DNA of 64,000 bases from DASWJS01 sp036397035 (GCA_036397035.1 DASWJS010000017.1:1-64000), one strand, 5' to 3'; numbered from the stretch's first letter, positions 1 through 9,379 are shown. Made by a program: numbers and translations. The notes: a model not told the origin generated them from the sequence alone.

Positions 1-594
1 GCTTCGCGCGGCCGCGAGCCCGCTGAAGACGTTCACCGCCTCCAGCTCGCCGCCGAACGCCTGGCCCGTGGTGATCGTGGCGTCCAGCAGGCCGGCCGCT
101 CGCGCCGCCGCCACCGTGTCGCTGAAGGCCATCGCGAGCGCGCCCTGGTCGGTCATCACGTACGCGATCCGGGCGGCCGGGAACCTCGCGCGGACCCCGA
201 TCGCGGCCGGCACGAGCGCGCTGTGAAGCCCCAGCGCGACGACGGGCGTTCCGCCGAGGTCCGCGCCCTCGTCGAGCGCCGCCGGCGCGTCGTCCTCGAT
301 CGAGCCGACGGCGGTCTGGTGAGGGCTGTAGCGGAGCTTCATCGCGTGGCCGGCCGGCGGCTCGCCCGCCTCGCGGCCCTCGACCGCGACGACGAAGTGA
401 ACCCCGCCGCTGCCGAGCCCGAGGTCGACCGCCGTCGTGTTCACGATGACCGCGTCGCCCGGCGCGAGCGGCCCGGTCAGCTCCTCGTAGGCGATGGCTG
501 CCGCGTCGCCGCCGTCCACGCGCACGACGGCGCGGATCAGTCCCGGTCGCGCCGTCTCGCACCGTTGCACGACGGCGCGCTTGAGCGTCGGCAT
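1..594 (-). CDS. DUF3866 family protein (3' end outside window)
   Basis: No reaction is known for this family. The minus-strand frame opens at ATG 594 and stays open to the window edge (198 codons), so the C-terminus is missing. The translation has the features I associate with DUF3866: an N-terminal beta-rich part with NTTAVDLGLGSGG and GHAMKLRYSPHQT, then GLHSALVPAA, AYVMTDQGAL and GQAFGGELEAVNVFSGL. Those glycine-rich C-terminal motifs suggest a nucleotide- or cofactor-binding fold (inference). It is divergent from the pafB-like gene, with 68 bp between the two starts that must hold both promoters. Confidence 0.75.
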   Translation of the reverse strand, partial: MPTLKRAVVQRCETARPGLIRAVVRVDGGDAAAIAYEELTGPLAPGDAVIVNTTAVDLGLGSGGVHFVVAVEGREAGEPPAGHAMKLRYSPHQTAVGSIEDDAPAALDEGADLGGTPVVALGLHSALVPAAIGVRARFPAARIAYVMTDQGALAMAFSDTVAAARAAGLLDATITTGQAFGGELEAVNVFSGLAAARS

Positions 595-662
595 GCGCAG
601 AAGGGTACTCGGGGCGCCTGCCCGTCACGGAGCCCGCGCCGGCGGGGGTTAGACTCCGCCCG

Positions 663-1610
663 GTGTCGGAGGTATCCAAGACCGAGCGGCTGATCGACCT
701 GCTCCTGCTGCTGCTCGATACGCGCCGGCCGCTGAGCGCGGCCGAGATCCGGGCGAAGAACCCCGGCTACGCGGGCCGGACCGACGAAGCCTTCCATCGG
801 ATGTTCGAACGCGACAAGGCCGAGCTGCGCGAGATCGGCTTTGCGATCGATCACGAGGACCTCGGAGACGGCGTCGGCTATCGCATCATCGCGCGCGAGG
901 CGCTGATCGGCGATCTCGGCCTGAGCGCCGACGAGCAGGCGGCGCTGTCGCTCGCGGCGCAGGCCTGGGCGCGGGGTCGCGACCCGGAGGACGGCGCGCT
1001 CGCGTCGTTGAAGCTCACGGCCGCGGGTGTCGGCGGGCCGGGCGCGGGCCCGTGGATGCTCCCGAGCCTCGACCTCGGGGAGGACGTCCGGCGCGTGCTG
1101 GACGCGATCGAGCGGCGCAAGCGCATCACGTTCCGATACCGCACGGGCGGAGGCGGCGAGCCGACCGAGCGCCTCGTCGAACCGCACGGCCTGACCTTCC
1201 GCGGCGGCTGGTACGTCGGCGGGCTCGACGTCGCCAAGGGCGAGCGGCGCTCGTACCGGCTCTCACGCGTCGACGGAGGAATCGCCGTCGGCGCCGGGTC
1301 GGACCCCGACTTCGACGTGCCGGCGGACGCGCCGGGCGAGCCGCGCGCGCCGTGGGAGGCCGAAGGAGGCTCGCGCGCGCGCGTCGCCTTCGCGCCGGAC
1401 CTCGCCTGGCAGGTCGAGCGCCGCCGCGACGCCGCCCGCGTCGAGGAGCGGTCCGACGGCTGGGTGGTGCTCGAGATCCCCGTTGCGGACGCACGTTCGT
1501 TCGGGTCCTGGGTCGCGGGCTTCGGGCGCATGGCCGTCGTGCTCGAACCCGAGGAGGTGCGGCGCGCGACGGCCGCGCACCTGTCGGCGATCGTGCGAGC
1601 AGGGCTATGA
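663..1610 (+). CDS. pafB: WYL-domain transcriptional regulator, PafB-like
   Basis: First of two adjacent WYL regulators. In mycobacteria PafB and PafC form a heteromeric activator of the LexA/RecA-independent DNA damage response. The protein has 315 aa from GTG 663: a winged-helix N-terminus (SAAEIRAKNPGYAG), then a WYL domain with GGWYVGGLD near residue 181 and RRSYRLSRVDGG. A C-terminal WCX-like segment ends in AAHLSAIVRAGL. It overlaps the next gene by 4 nt (ATGA), so translation is coupled. The order pafB-pafC upstream of tatA-tatC-helY matches M. tuberculosis Rv2096c-Rv2092c, which supports the assignment. Confidence 0.85.
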   Translation: MSEVSKTERLIDLLLLLLDTRRPLSAAEIRAKNPGYAGRTDEAFHRMFERDKAELREIGFAIDHEDLGDGVGYRIIAREALIGDLGLSADEQAALSLAAQAWARGRDPEDGALASLKLTAAGVGGPGAGPWMLPSLDLGEDVRRVLDAIERRKRITFRYRTGGGGEPTERLVEPHGLTFRGGWYVGGLDVAKGERRSYRLSRVDGGIAVGAGSDPDFDVPADAPGEPRAPWEAEGGSRARVAFAPDLAWQVERRRDAARVEERSDGWVVLEIPVADARSFGSWVAGFGRMAVVLEPEEVRRATAAHLSAIVRAGL

Positions 1611-2575
1611 CGTTCGAGCGGACGGCCGACCGGATGCGGCGCATCCTGGTCCTGGTTCCGTGGGTGATGAGCCGCGGGGCGCCGACCGTCGAGGAGACGT
1701 GCTCGCACTTCGGCATCACCGAGACCGAGCTTGCGGCCGACATCGAGCTGCTCATGCTCTGCGGGCTCCCGCCCTTCACGCCCGCCGACTACATCGAGGC
1801 CGAGATCGGGGGCGGGTACGTGACGATCCGCACGCCCGCCGCCCTCGAGCGCCCGCCGCGCCTGACGGCCGCCGAGGTGCTCGGGCTCCTGGTGGCCGGG
1901 CGCGCGACCGAACAGGTGCTCGGCGAGGAGGCCGGCGCCCTGAGGGCGGCGCTGGCCAAGCTCGCGCTGGCCCTGTCGGCTGCGGAGGCGCCGCTCGTGG
2001 AGGACCTCGCGACGCGGATCGCGGTGCGGCTGGACGCGCCGGGCGCGGAGATGCTGCCTGCGCTGCGCGAGGCGATCGACGAACGCGCGCGCCTTCGCAT
2101 CGGCTACTACGCCGCGAGCAGGGCGGCGCTCGGCGAGCGCGAGATCGATCCGCTGCTGCTCGTCGCCGACCGGAATCGGTGGTACCTCGTCGCTCGCGAC
2201 GTCTCCGCCGACGCGGAGCGGACCTACCGCGTGGACCGGATCCGGGACGTGGCGCGAACCGGCGCCTCCTTCCAGCCGCCGGCGTGGTTCGCGCCCGAGC
2301 GCTACCGGGACGGGATCGCCGTCGAGGCCGGCGGCGAGGTCGTCGTCACGCTCGAGATCGGACGGGATGCGGCCTGGCTCGCGGAGACCTTGCCGCTGGA
2401 GCGTGCCGAGCGCCTCGACGACGACACGACGCGGCTCACGCTTCGCACGACGGGCATCGCGTGGCTCGTTCCCGTGTTGTTGAGCGCGGGCGCCGGCGCG
2501 CGGGTGCTCGCTCCGGACGAGCTGGCGACCGCGGTCGTCGCGGAGGCGGACGCGGCGCTCGGCGCGTACGGCTAG
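1607..2575 (+). CDS. pafC: WYL-domain transcriptional regulator, PafC-like
   Basis: Partner of the preceding regulator; 322 aa from ATG 1607, which overlaps the pafB stop. The N-terminal wHTH segment reads VMSRGAPTVEETCSHFGI and is followed by ELAADIELLMLCGLPPF. The WYL core is DRNRWYLVARDV near residue 190, then RTYRVDRIRDV. The C-terminal WCX-like domain contains WLAETLPLER. The WYL domain is known to sense ligands, single-stranded nucleic acid in PafBC (family knowledge). Its 3' end overlaps the convergent histidine kinase gene by 4 nt. Confidence 0.85.
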   Translation: MTFERTADRMRRILVLVPWVMSRGAPTVEETCSHFGITETELAADIELLMLCGLPPFTPADYIEAEIGGGYVTIRTPAALERPPRLTAAEVLGLLVAGRATEQVLGEEAGALRAALAKLALALSAAEAPLVEDLATRIAVRLDAPGAEMLPALREAIDERARLRIGYYAASRAALGEREIDPLLLVADRNRWYLVARDVSADAERTYRVDRIRDVARTGASFQPPAWFAPERYRDGIAVEAGGEVVVTLEIGRDAAWLAETLPLERAERLDDDTTRLTLRTTGIAWLVPVLLSAGAGARVLAPDELATAVVAEADAALGAYG

Positions 2576-4623
2576 GCGGGGCGCGTGTCGACGCCCGTGC
2601 GGGGCAGCAGGAACGTGAAGGTCGAACCGCGGCCGAGGGCGCTCTCCACCTCGATCGCCCCCGACAGCGCGTCGGCGAGCATCGCGCAGACGTAGAGCCC
2701 GATTCCGGTCCCGCCCGCGGTCCTGGTGGCCGTCCCGTCGAGCTGTACGAACGGCTCGAAGACGCGTTCGAGGTCGGCGGAGGGGATGCCCGGGCCGTCG
2801 TCGATCACCGAGAGCGCGACCGTGTCGTCCTCGGCGTCGAGCCGTACCGTGACGAGTGCGTCCTCGGGCGAGAACTTCAGCGCGTTGTCGAGCAAGTGCG
2901 AGACGATCTGCTCGACCTTGACGCGGTCGGTGTAGACCGGGACGTCGCCCCCCGGATGGGCGAAGCGAACGATGCGCGAGGGCGACTCGCCGCCGATGCG
3001 CCGGATGATCTCACCGCACAGCTCGCGCAGGTCCTCCCACGAGAGCCGCACGGGCGGCCGCACCTGCTCGACGCCGGAGATGTACAGCAGGTCTTCGATC
3101 AGGCGCTCGAGCCGGTCGGCCTGCGCGGCGATCGTCGCGATCGCCTCGGCGCGCGCCGGCGCGGGAAGCGTGTCGCCGCGCGCGCTGAGGGTGCGGGCGA
3201 AGCCCTTGATGCTCGTCAGCGGCGTCCGAAGCTCGTGCCCGATCACCGCGAGGAAGTCTTCCTTTCGCTGCTCCAGCTCTTCGCCGCGCGTGAGGTCGGT
3301 CAGCAAGATGATGCGGGCCGCGGCGCCGCGCGCGTCGCGCACGGTTGCCGCCGTGACGCGGAACATCCGGTCGCCGGCCTGTGGCAGCCGCACGTCGACC
3401 GAGCCGTCCTCGGACTGCTCCAGCGCGACCTCCTCGATCGCCTCCGGGAGCCGGCCGCTCGCGAAGCGGCCCAGCTCGTGCTCGGCCGAGAGCCGCAGGG
3501 TGACCGCGGCGGCCATGTTGATCGTTCGGAAGCGGCCCTCGCCGTCGAGGATGACCACGGGGATGTCGAGCGCGTTCGCCAGCGTGTCGAGTTCCTCCTC
3601 GCTGGCCGTGACGTCCTCGCGCAGGCCCTGGTTCGTCAGGGCGAGCGAGGTCTGCGCCGCGAAGGCGTCGAACAGCGCGGCCGCGTCTTCCGCCGCGGCT
3701 CGCGGCACGGCCACGGCCAGGACGCCGGCCGTCCCCTCATGTGCGCGGATCGGCGCGGTCAGCAGCGTCGCGTCCCCGGCGGATCGCGCGGCCGGCCCGA
3801 AGATCGGGTGCGCCGGGATGTCCGTGACGATCTCCAGCGTCGCCGGCGGGCGAATCCCCGCCGAGCCGGCGCGCCGCAGCACTTCCTGGATGTCCTCGCG
3901 GCCGAAGCCCGCATAGCGCACGATCGTGGGCGCGCGGCCCTCGGCGTCGGCCAGCAGGACGACGGCGGCATGCGCGCCGGTGAGCGCGAGCGCCTCCTGG
4001 ATGGCGACTTCAGCGGTCTCCTTCGGACCCTCGGCGCGGGCGAGGCGCGCGCCGGCGCTCGACAGAACGGCAAGCTCGCGCTCGCGGCGGCGCAGACGGT
4101 GTCGCGCCTCGTCGCGCAGGATCGAGACGGCGGCATGGCGCGCGAACGCGATCGCATCGCGGAGGTCGTCGTCGTCGAAGGGCGATCCCGGCCGGCTGCG
4201 GGCGACGCTCAGCACACCGAGGATCCGCTCGCCGTCGGCGATCGGGACGCACACCGAGGCGTGGATCGGCGTTTCGGGCGCCGCATGACCCGCGAACCGC
4301 TCGACGTCGACGAGCGAGCGCAGCAAGGCCGGCTCGCGCGTCGCGGCGACGCGCCCGGAGATGCCCTGCCCGAGCGCGACCTTCGAGCGGATCAACGCGG
4401 AGTCGAGCCCGCGCGCGGCGACCACGGTCAGCTCGTTCTTCGCGCGATCAAGGAGCTGGATCGAGACTCGGTCGGCGTCGAAGGCGCTCATCACCGGCTC
4501 GAGGAAGGCGCCGAGCGCGACGTCCAGCTCGGCGATGCGATCCGCCGCGCGGGCGGCCTCCTCCAGCGAGTCGGCGAGCCGGCGTTGCTCGTGCGTCGTG
4601 CGCTTGATCGAGGCGAGTCCCAT
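2572..4623 (-). CDS. Soluble sensor histidine kinase (GAF-GAF-PAS-HisKA-HATPase)
   Basis: A 683-aa predicted cytosolic kinase without membrane segments. Domains in order: GAF at about residues 30-180, a second GAF at about 190-345, PAS at about 350-455, then HisKA with the phospho-accepting His near residue 462 (FLAVIGHELRTPLTSIKG). The HATPase_c domain (about 560-680) has VIDDGPGIPS (G1) and GTGIGLYVC (G2). The ATG overlaps the stop of the upstream kinase by 1 nt (TGATG). No response regulator is adjacent, so the target is unknown. The last 4 nt overlap the convergent pafC. Confidence 0.85.
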   Translation of the reverse strand: MGLASIKRTTHEQRRLADSLEEAARAADRIAELDVALGAFLEPVMSAFDADRVSIQLLDRAKNELTVVAARGLDSALIRSKVALGQGISGRVAATREPALLRSLVDVERFAGHAAPETPIHASVCVPIADGERILGVLSVARSRPGSPFDDDDLRDAIAFARHAAVSILRDEARHRLRRRERELAVLSSAGARLARAEGPKETAEVAIQEALALTGAHAAVVLLADAEGRAPTIVRYAGFGREDIQEVLRRAGSAGIRPPATLEIVTDIPAHPIFGPAARSAGDATLLTAPIRAHEGTAGVLAVAVPRAAAEDAAALFDAFAAQTSLALTNQGLREDVTASEEELDTLANALDIPVVILDGEGRFRTINMAAAVTLRLSAEHELGRFASGRLPEAIEEVALEQSEDGSVDVRLPQAGDRMFRVTAATVRDARGAAARIILLTDLTRGEELEQRKEDFLAVIGHELRTPLTSIKGFARTLSARGDTLPAPARAEAIATIAAQADRLERLIEDLLYISGVEQVRPPVRLSWEDLRELCGEIIRRIGGESPSRIVRFAHPGGDVPVYTDRVKVEQIVSHLLDNALKFSPEDALVTVRLDAEDDTVALSVIDDGPGIPSADLERVFEPFVQLDGTATRTAGGTGIGLYVCAMLADALSGAIEVESALGRGSTFTFLLPRTGVDTRPA

Positions 4624-6011
4624 CAGCCCGCCTCCGCCACCGCGGACACGACTCGTTCGGCGGCGGGGAGCGTGAAGGTGAAGCGCGTCCCGCGGCCGAG
4701 GTCGCTGTCGACCCCGATCGAGCCGCCCAGGGCTTCGACGAGCCCCTTGACGATGAACAACCCGAGCCCAGTTCCGGGGATCTCGGCGTCCGTGGCTGCG
4801 CGCAGGCGGCTGAACTTGCGGAACAGCGCCCCGAGGTCTTCCCGCGCGATGCCGGGCCCCTCGTCCTCGACATGGACGGTCACAGCCGGCCCGCGTTCCA
4901 CCAGGATGCGAATCGGTGTGCCGGGCGGGCTGTACTTGACCGCGTTGCCGACCAGGTTGATCAGCACCTCCTCAAGCCGGTGCGGGTCGGCCTCGGCAAG
5001 CGCGAAGCCGCCGTTGCCGTTCACCTCGATCGGGTGGCTCGCCCACCGCTGCCGGTACTGCTCCAGGACCGAGCGTGCGGTGGCGGCCACGTCGACCGGC
5101 TGCAGCTCCAGGTCGACGCGACGCGCATCGATCCGGGAGGCCTGCATGAGGTCGTCGACGAGCCGCGCGAGCCGGTCGGACTGCTCGTTGATCGTCTCCA
5201 GGTAGGAGCTACGGCGATCCTCGGGGATCGACTCCGGCGCTCGCGACAGCGTCCGGGCGAAGCCCTTGATCGCCGTCAGGGGAGCGCGCAGCTCGTGGGC
5301 GGCCATCGAGATGAAGTCGCGCATCTCGGCCTCGTTGCGTTTCTGGGCCGAGATGTCGTGGAAGCACGCCAGGACGAGCGCCGGCTCGCCGTTTTCGATC
5401 ACCGGGCTGAGGGTCGCGCTCACCCACGCGACGTCGCCGTCGGGCCGGACGAGCTGCAGGGGCACGCCGGTGCGCGGGACGCCGTCGTCCAGCGTTCGAC
5501 GCAGCGGGTCGGTCTCGCCGGTCAACGGCGTTCCGTCCGCGTCCAGGAAGCGCAGGACGTCGTGGGCGCCGCGGTCGACGGCGCCGGCAGAGGTCAGCCC
5601 GGCGAGGCTCTCCATCGCCGGGTTGAAGCGCCGGATCGTCAGGTCCGCGTCCAAGACGACGACACCGTCGGCGGAAGACTCCAGCAACGCGGTGCTCGTG
5701 TCGCGCTCGCGGGTGAGGTCGGCCAGGTATTCCAGCCGGGCGGTCAGGCGCTCGCTGGTGATCTGCTCCTCGACGAGCCGCTCGCTGAGGCGGGCGAGGT
5801 GCCGCTCGCGGTCGTAGGCGTAGAGAGCGAAGGCGAACGTCAGCGCCGCGAGGCACGCGCTGAGCAGCGGTCGGGACGGAAGGATGCTCGGGGTCGCCTC
5901 ACCGCCTCCGATGGTCAGGACGAAGACGGCCGCGACGAGCGAGGCCAGGATGACGAATGTCGCGAGCCAGAGCTGCCAGCGCGCGCGCGCGATCTCTCTC
6001 CGAGTCCCCAA
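4623..6011 (-). CDS. Membrane sensor histidine kinase (2 TM, PAS, HisKA, HATPase)
   Basis: Start set at TTG 6011, where a GGAGG lies 8 nt upstream; the frame stays open to 6188, but that extension is basic and low in complexity. The resulting 462-aa protein has two transmembrane helices (about 13-35 and 48-66), a coiled coil to about 105 and a PAS domain (SSADGVVVLDADL). The HisKA His is near residue 238 (SMAAHELRAPLTAIKG). The HATPase boxes are VEDEGPGIARED and GTGLGLFIVKGL. It is translationally coupled to the downstream soluble kinase, so the two may act together or as a heteromer (inference). Confidence 0.82.
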   Translation of the reverse strand: MGTRREIARARWQLWLATFVILASLVAAVFVLTIGGGEATPSILPSRPLLSACLAALTFAFALYAYDRERHLARLSERLVEEQITSERLTARLEYLADLTRERDTSTALLESSADGVVVLDADLTIRRFNPAMESLAGLTSAGAVDRGAHDVLRFLDADGTPLTGETDPLRRTLDDGVPRTGVPLQLVRPDGDVAWVSATLSPVIENGEPALVLACFHDISAQKRNEAEMRDFISMAAHELRAPLTAIKGFARTLSRAPESIPEDRRSSYLETINEQSDRLARLVDDLMQASRIDARRVDLELQPVDVAATARSVLEQYRQRWASHPIEVNGNGGFALAEADPHRLEEVLINLVGNAVKYSPPGTPIRILVERGPAVTVHVEDEGPGIAREDLGALFRKFSRLRAATDAEIPGTGLGLFIVKGLVEALGGSIGVDSDLGRGTRFTFTLPAAERVVSAVAEAG

Positions 6012-6331
6012 GGCGTGCACCTCCAGAGCCGAATCCCTCCTAGTCCCTATCGGCGTCACTCTCCGTGAGGTGAAGTCCGGCAGCGGGGACAAGCTGGGAC
6101 ACCGCCGGTGCGGGGAGTGGCGGGGTGTCCGGTGCGGCACCGTTTGCCCTGGTCGCGTCAACTGTCGCGCCGAGCCGGACGGCCCCATTCACGTCCCGCG
6201 AGTCGCTTCCGCGGAGGGAACTCCCGGGGGTCGCCGTCGTTCTATGAGGTGAGCGCGGGCCGCAACTAAAGCGGAACCAGGGCGAACCCGATACTCGCAG
6301 CAAGGGAACCGACACAGTACGGAGGACGACG
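6012..6331. other. Divergent intergenic region without a gene
   Basis: These 320 bp separate the kinase pair from the zinc-ribbon gene and must hold both promoters. I see no convincing conserved open frame and no clear sigma-70 pair. A GGAGG at 6321-6325 is the ribosome-binding site of the rightward gene. Confidence 0.5.
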
Positions 6332-6658
6332 GTGACGACGATCAGGGCCACGTGCCCCACGTGCGGAGAGGTCGAGCTTACGCCCGACGACGTCGAGCTC
6401 CGCGTCTGCACGCACGCGCCGGCGTCCTACTACCAGTTCGACTGCCCGCTGTGTCACCAGGCCGTCCAGAAGCCCGCCGACGACCGCGTCGTCCAACTGC
6501 TGATCTCCGGCGGCGTCTCGGCCACCGTGTGGGAGCTTCCCGAGGAGATGACCGAGTCGCACTTCGGACCGGGCTTCACGCTCGACGACGTGCTCGACTT
6601 CCACCTCCTGCTCCAGACCGACGACTGGTTCGCGGCCTTCCTCGCCAGCCAGACCTGA
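6332..6658 (+). CDS. Small zinc-ribbon-like protein
   Basis: 108 aa from GTG 6332, chosen because GGAGG lies 6 nt upstream. Two CxxC pairs, C8/C11 (CPTCGEVEL) and C38/C41 (DCPLCHQ), would form a treble-clef or rubredoxin-like zinc site. The C-terminal half is acidic and helical (LDDVLDFHLLLQTDDWF). I do not recognise a named family. An adaptor or transcription-associated role is possible but unsupported. Confidence 0.7.
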   Translation: MTTIRATCPTCGEVELTPDDVELRVCTHAPASYYQFDCPLCHQAVQKPADDRVVQLLISGGVSATVWELPEEMTESHFGPGFTLDDVLDFHLLLQTDDWFAAFLASQT

Positions 6659-6726
6659 CCGGCGCTCCCGGGCCGGATCGCCCGTCGAGGAAGCGAGCCC
6701 TCCCGGGCGAGTAGCATCCCCACTGC

Positions 6727-6966
6727 GTGGTTGCCTCAATCCCGTTCGTCGCCTGGGTCATCGGAGCCGCCGGACTACTTTTCGGCGCGCTCGTCGTGCT
6801 GCTTCGCACGCGAACGCTGGTGCGCGAGGCGCGTGAGGTCGCCGACGAGGCGAAGACCGCACTCGCCCGCCTTGCCGGCGCGCGCGCCGAAGTTCGAGGC
6901 GAGCTGTCCGAAGCGCAGGAACGGCTCGAGTCGTTGCGCCGGGTGAAGGGGGCGAAGCGGCGGTGA
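6727..6966 (+). CDS. Single-pass membrane protein with coiled coil
   Basis: 79 aa from GTG 6727. An N-terminal hydrophobic helix (about residues 4-27) is followed by a charged, heptad-like stretch rich in Ala, Arg and Glu to the end. It overlaps the following lipoprotein gene by 4 nt (GTGA), which suggests a shared envelope function. No family recognised. Confidence 0.6.
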   Translation: MVASIPFVAWVIGAAGLLFGALVVLLRTRTLVREAREVADEAKTALARLAGARAEVRGELSEAQERLESLRRVKGAKRR

Positions 6967-8327
6967 GGCGGTCGTGGGCGGCGCTGCCCGCGATCTGCGT
7001 CCTGCTCGCCGCATGCACCCAATCCAAGGTCGAGCCCGGCGCGGACGTCGTCATTCGGGGCGCGCTCCAACGCCAGAACGGGTCGCCGGTGGCGGGGGAG
7101 CGCATCGCGCTCGGCCGCATCCCCGATCCCCTCGAAGGGCTGGCGACCGTCTTCACGCTGGGGCTGAACTGCCTTGCCGACCGCTACACCAAGCTGTCGC
7201 TGCCGAACGCGTGCGACGAGGTTCACGTCGCCACCACCGGCGGGGACGGGACCTACCGCTTCGCGTTGAAGGGGCGCGACACGCAGGGGACGCTCGGGCA
7301 GGCCTCGACGCTGGAGCTGACGGCGCTCTTGCCGCGCTCCGGCGGGCAGCTCGCCGGGGCGTCGGCCAGCATGCGCTTCCTTGCCCAGACCGACGAGGTC
7401 ATGGTGCCGGTCCGGTTCTGGGAGCCGGCCGTCACGCTGGGAGCGAACGCGCGCGACGCGCGGGCCGACTGGTCCCGGCTGCCGGCGTCGGTCGCGCCGA
7501 AAGGGGGAGCGGACCGCGTCACCTACCGGCTGACCTTCGCCGAAGGGGATGCGACCGTGTGGCAGATCGCGCGCGCCCGCCGCAAGGCGCCGTTCGACAC
7601 GCGGCTGCTCGAGGACGCAGAGGGCGCCTTCGCGGTGACCGCGTCCGCACTTGGGATCCCGGTCGTCGAGTCCAGGGGCGCGACGCTGGGGCTGATCCTG
7701 CGCTCGCCGCGCCTGGCGTTTCGAGCGCCGGCCGGTCCGCCGCCGTCGCGCGGGCGGAGCTGCTCGGTGCTGGACGCGAACGACCGGCCGGTCGACCTGA
7801 GTCCCTGCGGGCTGACCGACGGGGACTTCGCCGCGCCGTTCAACCCTCCGGTCGAGCGCTGCCAGGACGCCGGCTGCCTGGAGCCCACGCACCGCGAAGC
7901 GACGGTCGACCTCGGCGCGGTTCGCCCGGTGTCGCTCGTCGCCGTGCGCGGCTGCGAAGGGGACTGCGCCGTCGAGCTTTCCGGCAACGGGTCCGCGTGG
8001 CGGCCGTTCGCGACGGGTTCGTCGGGCAACGGCTTTGTCGCGATGAAGCCGGCGCGCGAGGCGCGGGGCCGGTACGTCCGCGTACGCTCCTCGGTCGGGA
8101 TCGAGCACCTTCGCGAGATGTCGGTGTGGGCCAAGCCTCCCAAAGCCGGGAACGCATCGTCGCTCCTCGTGGGCGTGGAACAGGTGCCGGGAGAGGAGCT
8201 GATCGACCCCGTCGGACCCGGCGGCGGCGACGCCTTCCCGTGGCGCTGGATCGTCGCCTTCCTGGCCCTGGTGGCCTTGCTGGGCGCCGGCGCGTTGCGC
8301 GTGCGCCGCGCGTTTCGTCGTCCGTGA
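6963..8327 (+). CDS. Large lipoprotein with C-terminal membrane helix
   Basis: 454 aa from GTG 6963. The N-terminus is a lipoprotein signal with lipobox LLAAC (Cys18). It is followed by a segment resembling a carboxypeptidase regulatory or Ig-like fold (GTYRFALKGRDTQG). At about residues 310-390 there is a discoidin-like stretch (VSLVAVRGCEGDCAVELSGN, then GRYVRVRSS). A C-terminal helix (about 425-447) with Arg-rich tail would give a second membrane anchor, which is unusual for a lipoprotein. It sits just upstream of tatA-tatC. Function unknown; extracellular binding or scaffolding is likely. Confidence 0.65.
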   Translation: MRRSWAALPAICVLLAACTQSKVEPGADVVIRGALQRQNGSPVAGERIALGRIPDPLEGLATVFTLGLNCLADRYTKLSLPNACDEVHVATTGGDGTYRFALKGRDTQGTLGQASTLELTALLPRSGGQLAGASASMRFLAQTDEVMVPVRFWEPAVTLGANARDARADWSRLPASVAPKGGADRVTYRLTFAEGDATVWQIARARRKAPFDTRLLEDAEGAFAVTASALGIPVVESRGATLGLILRSPRLAFRAPAGPPPSRGRSCSVLDANDRPVDLSPCGLTDGDFAAPFNPPVERCQDAGCLEPTHREATVDLGAVRPVSLVAVRGCEGDCAVELSGNGSAWRPFATGSSGNGFVAMKPAREARGRYVRVRSSVGIEHLREMSVWAKPPKAGNASSLLVGVEQVPGEELIDPVGPGGGDAFPWRWIVAFLALVALLGAGALRVRRAFRRP

Positions 8328-8385
8328 GGGTCCCTCCGGAGCGGCGCTGCGCTAGGATGCGGCCGACACCGAGAAGGGAAGCCAC

Positions 8386-8619
8386 ATGACTGCCGTACTG
8401 GGGGCCATCGGAGGCCTCGGCGTGCCGGAGATCCTCATCATCTTGCTCATCCTGCTGCTGCTCGTCGGCGCCAGGCGGCTCCCGGAGATGGGACGCGGGC
8501 TCGGCAAGGGGATCCGCGAGTTCAGGGACGCGACGAAGGACCTGACCAAGGACGAGGACAAGCCGGAGGAAGGCACCGGTTCCTCGGGCGCGACCCAGAG
8601 CGACCAGAAGCGCGAATAG
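8386..8619 (+). CDS. tatA: Twin-arginine translocase subunit TatA
   Basis: 77 aa. It forms the oligomeric pore-like component of the Tat system, which exports folded proteins. It has the short N-terminal transmembrane helix, the hinge (GARRLPEMGRGLGKGIREF) and an amphipathic helix, then an acidic tail. A GAGAAGGGAAG ribosome-binding site precedes the ATG. tatC follows 10 nt after the stop. The acidic tail and length are typical of actinobacterial TatA. Confidence 0.95.
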   Translation: MTAVLGAIGGLGVPEILIILLILLLLVGARRLPEMGRGLGKGIREFRDATKDLTKDEDKPEEGTGSSGATQSDQKRE

Positions 8620-8629
8620 CCGTCTCCGC

Positions 8630-9379
8630 GTGCGCGTGGGAAGACGACGGGAGCGGAATCCGGCCGGTCAGATGACCGTCCTCGAGCACCTCGAGGAGTT
8701 CCGCCGCCGCCTGATCATCAGTCTCGCCGCCGTCCTGGCGGGAGGGATCATCGCGTACGTCCTCTACGTTCCGATCCTGGATTTCCTGCGCTCGCCGCTC
8801 GACGAGGCGGGAGAGATCGGCGGCGTCTCGGTCAACCTCTACCTGAGCGGGGTCACGACGGGTTTCGTCCTGCGGCTGAAGGTGAGCGCCTTCGCCGGGG
8901 TCATCCTCGCGCTGCCCGTCGTCATGTTCCAGCTCTGGCGCTTCATCACGCCGGGGCTGGACCGGCGAGAACGCCGGTACGCGATCCCGTTCGTCGTCTC
9001 CGCGGTCGTGCTGTTCGCGCTCGGGACGTACATGGCGTTCCTGGTGATGCCGGTCGGCATCAAGTTCCTGCTGGGGTTCGTGGAGCCTGCCGAGCCGCTG
9101 CTCCAACTGCCCGAGTACCTGTCGTTCGTCATGGTGATGGTGATCGGCTTCGGCGCCGCCTTCGAGTTCCCGCTCGTCCTGGTGTTCCTGGGTCTGGTCG
9201 GCGTCGTCTCGTCGCGCGCGCTGGGCAAGCGGCGGCGCCTGGCGCTGCTGCTCGCCTTCGTCGTCGCGGCGTTCGCCACGCCGTCGGGCGACCCGCTCAC
9301 CCAGACGATGATGGCGGTCCCGCTGTATATCTTGTACGAGTTATCGATCGTTGTGATCCGGTTCGTCCTGAAGAGGTGA
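8630..9379 (+). CDS. tatC: Twin-arginine translocase subunit TatC
   Basis: 249 aa, polytopic (six predicted helices), the signal-peptide receptor of the Tat system. The N-terminal MTVLEHLEEFRRRL matches the conserved TatC entry motif; FRPGL-like FITPGLDRRERR follows the second helix. I keep GTG 8630 because actinobacterial TatC usually has a basic NPxGxMT lead, although the internal ATG at 8672 is possible. A basic C-terminus (VIRFVLKR) ends 4 nt before the next gene. Confidence 0.93.
   Translation: MRVGRRRERNPAGQMTVLEHLEEFRRRLIISLAAVLAGGIIAYVLYVPILDFLRSPLDEAGEIGGVSVNLYLSGVTTGFVLRLKVSAFAGVILALPVVMFQLWRFITPGLDRRERRYAIPFVVSAVVLFALGTYMAFLVMPVGIKFLLGFVEPAEPLLQLPEYLSFVMVMVIGFGAAFEFPLVLVFLGLVGVVSSRALGKRRRLALLLAFVVAAFATPSGDPLTQTMMAVPLYILYELSIVVIRFVLKR

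Noticed and set aside
1483..5205. Very long rightward open frame (over 1200 codons) across pafC and both histidine kinases
   Set aside because: It is antisense to, or out of frame with, genes with clear domains; its translation is Arg/Ala/Gly-rich without motifs, as usual for high-GC shadow frames.
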